Assembly (NCBI GenBank): GCA_000827265.1
Contig: KN834811.1
Location: 62,001 to 126,000, forward strand
Direction: 5' to 3'
DNA: 64,000 nt
From: Collybiopsis luxurians FD-317 M1
Taxonomy: Eukaryota > Basidiomycota > Agaricomycetes > Agaricales > Omphalotaceae
The notes below the pieces were generated by a model. The model did not search any database. It was not told the DNA's origin and saw nothing but the letters and a program-made list of their open reading frames with translations. This document shows, in pieces, positions 56,819 through 64,000 of this stretch (its first letter is position 1; each line of letters starts with the position of its first letter). Made by a program: the position numbers and the translations under genes.

Positions 56819-57998
56819 TGTCTTGCCCGCAAGTTGACTGCTCGTGCTTCCTTAGCCTATAGAGAAGGGGTGGGGAGTGATAGACCGGCGCTACGAAGCC
56901 AAAGGAGTAAAGGTATCCACGTCTATGCTTCGTCGCAAGTGCACACAATACTTCCCTTTCAAAAAAAGGCAGGTGAGCAAAAGCGAGTCGCTTGCTTGGG
57001 TCAACCAAGCTCGACGTATATAAACAAGACAGGACAAGGGAATTTTACGCGCCCGTTCAAGAAATATATGTAACGTACATACATACATAGTGACGCCGAA
57101 GATGGCGGAACAATCCCGGCAACGCTTTCCCAGCACATTTGTATACACAGTACCTTTGCCAAGGGATTTTCTCGACCAGAAGGCGAGGCGAGGTACCAAT
57201 TCAATTCGAATTTTCTCCGTCCCAAGCATGTATGAGAGAGAAAGGCCCATTAGGCAAATGCTCGTATGCTGGGTAGTCATTAAGTCAGGAAACGCTCGTC
57301 GAGAATTCGGAAGGAGTTGATTCGGGACGGAGTAACTCGTGATTATCAGCGAACAGCAAGGTTACCGGTGATGCTTGGAGAACTTGAATCAGGCAGGCAA
57401 TGAGGCTATACACTAGAAACGCATCAGATATCACTGGACGAAAACAGGCTTCCGGTTTTGATCGTGGCGCGGAAGCAACTCTGAAAAAGCGAAACTTATA
57501 AGGGTCAAAGCGAAATGCGACTCGTCACTCCGAAGGGCTCAAGTAAATTTTTTCCCTCTGAAATTGCACATCGCAGTACTAAGCAGTTCCCTACTGTGAT
57601 CCTATCCCATTTCATTGTCGATAGCTGGGTATGTAAAGTATATTATACTCTTGGAGATACTCCCTTTAGTTAACCATCCTTTTGGCATGAACGCTAAGCT
57701 GCGTCATACTTTACCCGTCGACTTTCAATGGTTTCGTACATGTCTAAGCTAAATTCCCCCTTCACTGGATTCATAAGCGGCTTTGTCTCAGTGGGTCCGA
57801 CGTAAGAGATACAGTAAGCATTCCATTGCATTCAAATCAGCCAATACCTCCACCACGTATGCCGTACCGAATACTATAACTCATATTTTTAAGGGCGGTG
57901 TCGGCGGGACACGCTGATACACGTAAGGGACTCAGATAGTTTTTAAACACCCCACTAACCGCGCTAGCAATCCAAATTCTGTCGCGTCTGCCCCCGTA
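56819..57998. other. Intergenic; upstream of DUF6533-like copy 4
   Basis: No gene is recognised. ORFs on both strands at 56810-57320 overlap each other and have no domain. Confidence 0.4.
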
Positions 57999-59603
57999 AT
58001 GTCACAGTGGAACCCACAAGCGGTTCAAATTCAAGTGTAGGGAATACTTACACCCCAGGCTTGAAGGCTTAGGCTTGACTTCTGTTTACTGTAGGAATTC
58101 GGAGCACTATGTTGGGCTCATACAATTTGGTACGCCTGGATTCGGGAGAGCCCAGTGGGCTCTGTTACATCTCAGACATGACCTGTCGACATTTTAGTGA
58201 TTCCGGTCTATGATTGGATCCTAACTTTTGACCAAGAGGTTGAGCTCTTTTGGCAACAAGACAGCAAGAAAATTCCAACAATACTCTTTTTTGTTAATCG
58301 ATATCTAAATCTCTTGGGGAATATCCCTATTTTTGTTCTTTACTTCTGGCCTAATCCAGTTGTTCCGCACGATGTGAGTCAATTGTCCGCTTCAAGGAGA
58401 CTACTTACTAACTTGTGCAGCCACTGTTAGGGTAAGTGGTAGCTGTAATTGAATCCCAACAGCTATTAGTTCTTGAATTTTGCTGTTTCCTTTATTAGAG
58501 GGCATTATTTGAACATCTATATACAGACATTGATGATCTTGTTGGAGATTACTACCACCAGTATGACGACGACTTTCACAAATGTTACCTTATTAACATT
58601 TCATCTCTCAGTACTTTTCATACTCCGAGTTACAGCTTTGTATGCGGGAAGCAGAAGGATTAGGATATTCCTCAGTATTATAGGAGTGGGAAAGATAAGC
58701 AATGCTGTGGTCAGTGATTCTGTAGTTTCCACATGACAGTGAATAGACTTTTCCGCAGGTACAAATTGTGTTAGCAGACCAAAGACCTCTGCTTGACATC
58801 AAACCTCTGTCAGTTGCAGATCAAATAGGCAATGTTCCAGCCTTCTCAAAATCTTGGCAGTAGGATTTTCACTATCTAAGAACCTTTACCCTTACTCAAC
58901 AGAAATCTTCTTAGAGGACTTCGTGTGTTTGACTGCTTCTTTAGTAAAGTACTTCTAACTCCTAACTCCCTACAGATTTTGCCTATATTGGCATTGGACT
59001 ATTTATTTTTGATCTTACTATTGTTTCCTTAAGTATTTGGAAAACAATCGGTATGTTCAGAAGTAAATATATCCAAAACGGGAAAGGTAATATTATCATG
59101 CGGGATGGTGAGTGAGTGAGTGACAGAGGTGAACTGTAATGGTGACATTGCGTTGATTTAAAGGTCTTATATACTTTGCCATTATCACTATTGTCACATT
59201 AGCAAATGTATTTATTCTTGCGGTAAGCGGTTTTTTCCTCTTTTTCTCAAAGTTAAGTTATGAAAAAAATCAAAAAATTAACAAAAAAAATCTTCCTTTG
59301 TCTAGTTCGGTTCAGTCAGTTTTTTAATAATTGAATTTGATTATGTACTCAATTAGTTGAACCAGGACCTACTGAAGCAGTTGTTAACTCTTTCCATTAG
59401 TACGTAAGTCTAAGCTTTGTACTCTCCTAGCATAGATTGGATATTGAATATTTCCCTCTAATTATACTGGCAGGATGTCCAGCATAATGATGTCACATAT
59501 GATGCTTGATTTGCGAGAAGATAAACACTCCTGGGACTATTCAACCCCATCACAAATATCAGGGCTGGTGTTTGCCCAACCTCACGATGGAGATGACGAC
59601 TGA
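57999..59603 (+). CDS. DUF6533-like multi-membrane protein, copy 4 (most diverged)
   Basis: The twelve-exon plan of copies 2 and 3 can be followed. The first three exons are 57999-58036, 58095-58129 and 58198-58373, reading MSQWNPQAVQ, NSEHYVGLIQFVIPVYDWI, LTFDQEVELFW and LFFVNRYLNLLGNI. Later blocks are LFILRVTALYAGSRRIRIFL, VADQIGNVPAFSKSW, LFIFDLTIVSLSIW, IIMRDG with LIYFAIITIVTLAN, and SHMMLDLREDK, ending with TGA at 59601-59603. The start differs: the paralogues' ATG region reads cccccgta here and ATG 57999 is six codons later. The frame is open throughout. It is more diverged and lacks the duplicated promoter. Confidence 0.83.
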
Positions 59604-62087
59604 GATGGAATGACATTGGAAGTTGATGCCTTGTTGGAGTTATTGAATCTCAGTTCGATTACTCACAGCTGCTGCTGCACCCGCCATCGGGGCGTAGTTA
59701 TTTATTCTTCCCTATTGAGTATGTACAATGTCTGGTATTAGATTGTCCGTAATCGTTGTAAAGTCCAGATTTGATGCTTACGAGAATAATATCTACAAGA
59801 GAAAAAATCAAAAATTCATTTTGAATTTTCTGGCCAATGATGCATGACTGAATTTCTTTTTCGAGATGGTACAGTATTCAAGTAGCTGGGAAATAAAGTC
59901 ATCTAAGAGGATACTGGATTATTATAGGTCACTGTGGATTTTAGGTCAAGTCAGTTTGAATGCATTGTGCCAATTGTAATCAAAACCTTTGGGACTGAGT
60001 TTCCGAGTTTATCTTCAAGTTTTGCGAAAGGCTCGGAGTGTCGTTGTGAAATGAGCAATTTCATGAGCTCTGATTCAAAATAAAGCTGCAAATTGTCAGA
60101 GCCTGAAGGATGCCACCCCAGTGGGTACCGCAATATTATATGAGCTTGGGGTTGGCAACGGTTAATTGCCGTATTGATCTGGAGGATTTGGAAGCTTGAA
60201 GTGGTTCAGATGACCACTGTTTTCCCTTAGATAGCCTATAGGATTAAAATGGGACATATGGACTTGATGGAATGGTGATTAGCGGGTTACGGGATAGACC
60301 TGCGTCGGAAAAATTTATCATTTTTTCTCAAACTTCTCAATTATGACCGACCAGCCGAAGAACACCTGAAATATCAAGATGTTCTGGTGGAACACCTTAC
60401 TCATCGATATGATCCACCCCCGATGTTCAGGGTAAAATATGGGAGAGATTGGGGATTTCGGTCGACTACAGTATTTGTGAGCGATGGAACTTTCTTACAT
60501 CCGTTTTCAAAAAAGTGTGAAAAACTGGATCGAAGCCAAAAAAAAAAAAAAAATCGGGCCGTGACTATGACTCATAACACAGAGTCTTGCTTTTCAAATT
60601 CATTATCAGACATATCTTGCTCTCACTCTCACAGCTCGATCCTAGCCTCACACTGCAGTCAATGCATGTAATGAGCCTAGATGCACAGTTTGTATGTTTG
60701 CATGTGATTTAGATTGCTGGGCGAGAATGGCTCATTATTGACGTCTGTAGTTGCGGAGCTCAGTGATTGATGAGGGCGGGCAGAAAGGTCCGGAAATTTA
60801 TTATAATTTTCATGCAATAACGTATTCTGAAGCAATTTCAAGCGAGAAATTAGGAGTAATATTAGCTAGAACTCAAAAATGTTGGAGATGATGAGGACAT
60901 GGTGGCTGAAAACAACCCTGAAAAGACTACATCCGTTTGCATATATGTACCTGTTGAGAAATAGGGACAAGGGAGATTAGAAAGGTCACTATATTCGGAA
61001 TACCCAAGTCTATGTATATGAAAGTAAATACTGAATTGAAGCATAGAGACTAAGAAAATGTGACGGAAGTGCATGGTATGCGCAGCAGCCGTGTAGCACG
61101 GCGTCGGCCTTACCTGAGACTACAACTCATATATAGTATCCAAAATTCACGAAGGGATCGGGGTGATTATTCCTTCCAGTTTCGTAAGAAACTGAGCATG
61201 AGATAATTAGTCGAGAGGCACATAACTTTCTCTTCACAAAGGAATATAACAAAACATACAGGATTTGATGACTGCGTGACGGGGTTATGATCCAGAGTGT
61301 AATATATGCTAGCACTTCGTCTCTACATGACACTAGTATAGTATCAGGTTGCACCAACAGCGATAGTGCGAAATGATGATCCGAATACGAACTTCATCCC
61401 ATCGTGCCGCCTCGGGTCTATCATGATGACCCAGTGCGGCTGTCTGAAAAGAGATTTTTCTTGCTTCAGCCATTGTTAACCGTTCATCTTGGTCGATGAA
61501 AATACTTGGAACACTTCAAATACTATTTTATGAATCTAATCTACCCTCTTTTCGAATAAAATTGCCCTTTTCCTGAGACAATGATGCATGGGTCAGCACC
61601 GAGATAATCTCTGGAGCCGGTGTTCCATCGTGAAATGCTTAGAACTTCCTTCTGGCCTGCCCTAACATTGTGCTTCAGAAGTTCGTCATATGTCAGAAGG
61701 GGGGTGATGTAACCTTAATCACAGTAACGCTACACGAGAGATGGGGTAGGTGCTCGTGAACAGGTGTAACCGGGGGTTGATTGCAAGAGAACCTGTCATA
61801 TCTACTACAGCTGAGCAGCTTAAATACTCTACGTACGACTGTAGTGTCCATAAACATGTATATATCCCTATAGTTAATCTAATCAGTATGATAAAAGGTA
61901 AGCATAGATAAAATTGATGTAGTAACGTATACCGATCCATTACAGGTGAACCCTACTTCGTTTGTCTCGACTGACCAAACTCAAAGGCAAAAGCAAGCAG
62001 CGAGCGTCACTGGCACCCATTGATGAAGGTAGTACTATTTCCGGACCACTTCCAGCAAGAAGAGGCCTGAAAGAGGAGGCTTGAAAT
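59604..62087. other. Long intergenic stretch
   Basis: No gene is supported. A 94-codon ORF at 60387-60671 has a poly-lysine run from an A tract and no domain. No RNA gene is recognised. Confidence 0.4.
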
Positions 62088-62439
62088 AAGGATCGACACC
62101 GTAACCGTATAGTACAGTAACACAGTTACGGCTGTACGGGTACCCGTAACCGTACCGAAAAGGTGTCAGCAACAGTTCTCCACGACCGTATTTATACGGG
62201 TACCCTGTACAGAAGGAATTGGGCCATAGCTGGGGTACTAGCACGGCCCAAAATAATCAAACGATGATTTTTACATTATTGACACCCACTGGAGCCCAGC
62301 AGCTATGGCTTTGGCATGCCGTATATGCAAAGTATACAGGTATACAGGTGTCGACAGCTGTTCCGTATGCCGTCCCGCAACAGGCAACTTCTTCCAAAAA
62401 TACGGTCCGTAACCATATACGGTTACGTGGCGATCCCTA
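62088..62439. mobile_element. 352-bp inverted-repeat element with a 9-bp target duplication
   Basis: GCTTGAAAT stands directly on both sides (62079-62087 and 62440-62448). Inside, the ends are inverted: ggatcgacaccgtaaccgta on the left, and ggatcgccacgtaaccgta on the right when read in reverse. Several cgtaaccgta/tacggttacg motifs lie subterminally. A 9-bp duplication fits Mutator-like elements; an 8-bp reading (CTTGAAAT) would fit hAT. There is no coding capacity. Confidence 0.7.
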
Positions 62440-62597
62440 GCTTGAAATGGGTTCTTCGCAGTGGAAATTGGTGTAGACTGGACACCAGATTTCGAGGATG
62501 ACTGGAAATCTTGTCCAACTTTCGTTATGTGATCTTAAATTTGATGGCGTAATCAAGAATCGCGCTTGATGTAGTTATGTTACTTATGGTGACCTGA

Positions 62598-62635
62598 TAT
62601 CAGAAGATGCCTTTTCGTAAATGCATCTTCTGATA
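62598..62635. repeat. Perfect 13-bp stem hairpin
   Basis: tatcagaagatgc and gcatcttctgata are separated by 12 bases (cttttcgtaaat). The hairpin borders the duplicated promoter of copy 5, whose homology to copy 3 begins at its 3' edge. Confidence 0.8.
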
Positions 62636-62881
62636 TAAGTCTACCGTAATTGGAAAAATGAACCCACCCATGCCGCCGGACTTCACTGTCAGCAGGCAGT
62701 GTACATCAAACTTGTCTGATGTATCGCTAGTCATCGATAGATATCCTCCGCTAACGCCGGGGTCCCACATGGGAATAGCCGGGATCGAACATGATATATT
62801 TCAGCCGACCGTCAATAACGTTCTCTAGTAACGGCTGCCATATCCTTTCCCCGCTGCTCCGGCGCCAGCACTATCCTGCCA

Positions 62882-64000
62882 ATGTTGCGTAGAATGCGTG
62901 CCGTTATAGTGTCCCAGTGGAATCCAGAAGATGCTCAAGTACAAATGTACGGATTGCCTAAAGGATTGGAGTCTATCTCATTGTTTGTAGGAATTGGGAG
63001 CGCTACGTCTGGGCAATACAATTCGGTATGTTCAGAGCTCATCGGACTCTCCTGCATCTCAAAGACCTTCGCAGTAATTCTTATCTACGATTGGCTCCTC
63101 ACCTTGGACCGAGAAATTGAGCTATTTTGGAAAAGAGATTGCAAAAGGCTTCCGGCAATACTCTTCTTTGTCAATCGATATCTGAGTCTTCTGGGAGCTG
63201 TCCCTACTTCCGTAATATACTTCATGTCTAAACCGATTCTTATATCTAATGTGAGTAATTTGATTGTTTGAGAGAAGCGAACTAACGTTGTCTAGCCGCA
63301 ACTAGGGTAGGTACCGATATTAACTCAGATTGGTCAATTAGTCATGCGTCGATGCTGTTCCTTTGTCAGAGGTCGACATCTAGACTTCTATCTGGACGTA
63401 TTCTTGGTGCTGATACAGCTCAACCTTTCCGGTAAGACGAGGCTATTCGACAACGTTATCTTTTGACATTTCCTTCTCTTTCTCTCAGCCCTTTTCATAC
63501 TCCGTGTAACAGCTATATACGGAGGAAGCAAACGGATCTTGATATTCCTCAGTGCTCTAGGTACAGGCGTGATTGTCAATGGAGCGGTGAGTCTTGACTT
63601 GCAATTGTTTTGTGCTCTAGTAAATAAGCTTTTTCTAGGTACAGCTATCTATAGCAGATCGGATGCCTCTCACTGAAATTAAGCCTCCATCGGTAGCGGA
63701 CGAAGTAGGTAATGTACCAATCTTTTCGTTTGCTCAGTAAGTTTTTCAGTCCTTATGACTGCCTGAGAATCTCTGACCTGAACCAATTTCTGCAGAGGAC
63801 TACGTGCGTTTCTGTGAAGTTTTGTAGCCTGAGTGACTGCTCACTACTTATAGATTTAATCTATCTTTGGGCTGGAGTATTTGTGTTCGACCTTACTGTC
63901 TTCTCTTTGACTGTTTGGAAGACTGCTTCTACCTGGAGAAACAAGTACACCCAGCGTGGAATAGTCACTATCATCATGCGGGACGGTGAGTAAACAAAGT
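62882..64000 (+). CDS. DUF6533-like multi-membrane protein, copy 5 (cut by the window end)
   Basis: Nine of the expected twelve exons are present. The first is 62882-62946 (MLRRMRAVIVSQWNPEDAQV); then NWERYVWAIQFVILIYDWLL, LTLDREIELFW, LFFVNRYLSLLGAVPTSV, the micro-exon for PQLG, GRHLDFYLDVFLVLIQLNL, ALFILRVTAIYGGSKRILIF, the 8-nt exon, and LIYLWAGVFVFDLTVFSLTV to TIIMRDG. The sequence stops in the intron that starts near 63987. All visible frames are open. It is closest to copies 2 and 3 and shares their promoter (gctccggcgccagcactatc). Confidence 0.85.

Noticed and set aside
60387..60671. 94-codon ORF
   Set aside because: No domain, a poly-lysine run from a poly-A tract, no splice context and no similarity to the other genes here.

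Overview
The window looks like nuclear DNA of a mushroom-forming basidiomycete (Agaricomycetes). The basis is genes broken by many 45-70 nt introns, F-box-like genes of the basidiomycete type (SPIRRLPNELL...SSVCARWRQLAL), a small family of 12-exon multi-membrane proteins that I recognise as DUF6533-like, a membrane-anchored GH17 glucanase, and relics of LINE, Ty3/gypsy, hAT-like and Tc1/mariner-like elements. All splice models were made by eye from reading frame, splice signals and paralogue comparison.

Layout. 1-5.5 kb is gene-poor and decayed: the 3' part of a membrane-protein gene, a broken hypothetical gene, a phosphotransferase relic with a stop in its catalytic loop, and a LINE tail. 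5.95-8.65 kb holds two convergent, intact-looking genes: a secreted App1-type phosphatase and an eight-exon geranylgeranyl diphosphate synthase. 10.0-24.3 kb is a tandem segmental duplication. Unit A (about 8.9 kb) carries an intact F-box gene, a decayed minus-strand ORF, an intact A-T-R NRPS-like reductase (1023 aa, one intron) and a broken second F-box gene. Unit B (about 5.4 kb) carries the same items in the same order, all broken: the first F-box gene lost its start, the NRPS-like copy is cut by two insertions and a large deletion, and only the 3' half of the second F-box gene remains. 24.4-26.5 kb is a mosaic of duplicated 5' flanks from the second F-box and GH17 genes, plus a mariner-type MITE.

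27.2-64 kb alternates five DUF6533-like genes, all on the + strand (27.2, 36.4, 44.9, 58.0 and 62.9 kb; the last runs off the window), with unrelated genes: GH17 (31.99-34.45 kb, minus), a GPI-type serine-rich surface protein (46.95-47.79 kb, minus), an HSL-type alpha/beta hydrolase (49.83-51.16 kb, plus), a 1071-aa disordered nuclear-type protein (51.41-54.76 kb, minus) and a 339-aa membrane protein (55.80-56.82 kb, minus). Between them are a Ty3/gypsy relic (41.6-43.6 kb), a 3'-5' exonuclease relic, a fourth F-box fragment and several short inverted-repeat elements.

Function. The most distinctive system is the NRPS-like A-T-R enzyme boxed in by F-box genes and duplicated as a block. One copy seems to survive, and its reductase has Gln where the usual catalytic Lys of YxxxK would be. 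GGPP synthase lies 4.7 kb upstream, but no terpene cyclase, P450 or transporter is visible, so a shared biosynthetic cluster is only a possibility. The DUF6533-like genes share a 12-exon plan with two micro-exons (11 and 8 nt), and three of them share upstream sequence, which points to recent duplication of whole genes with their promoters.
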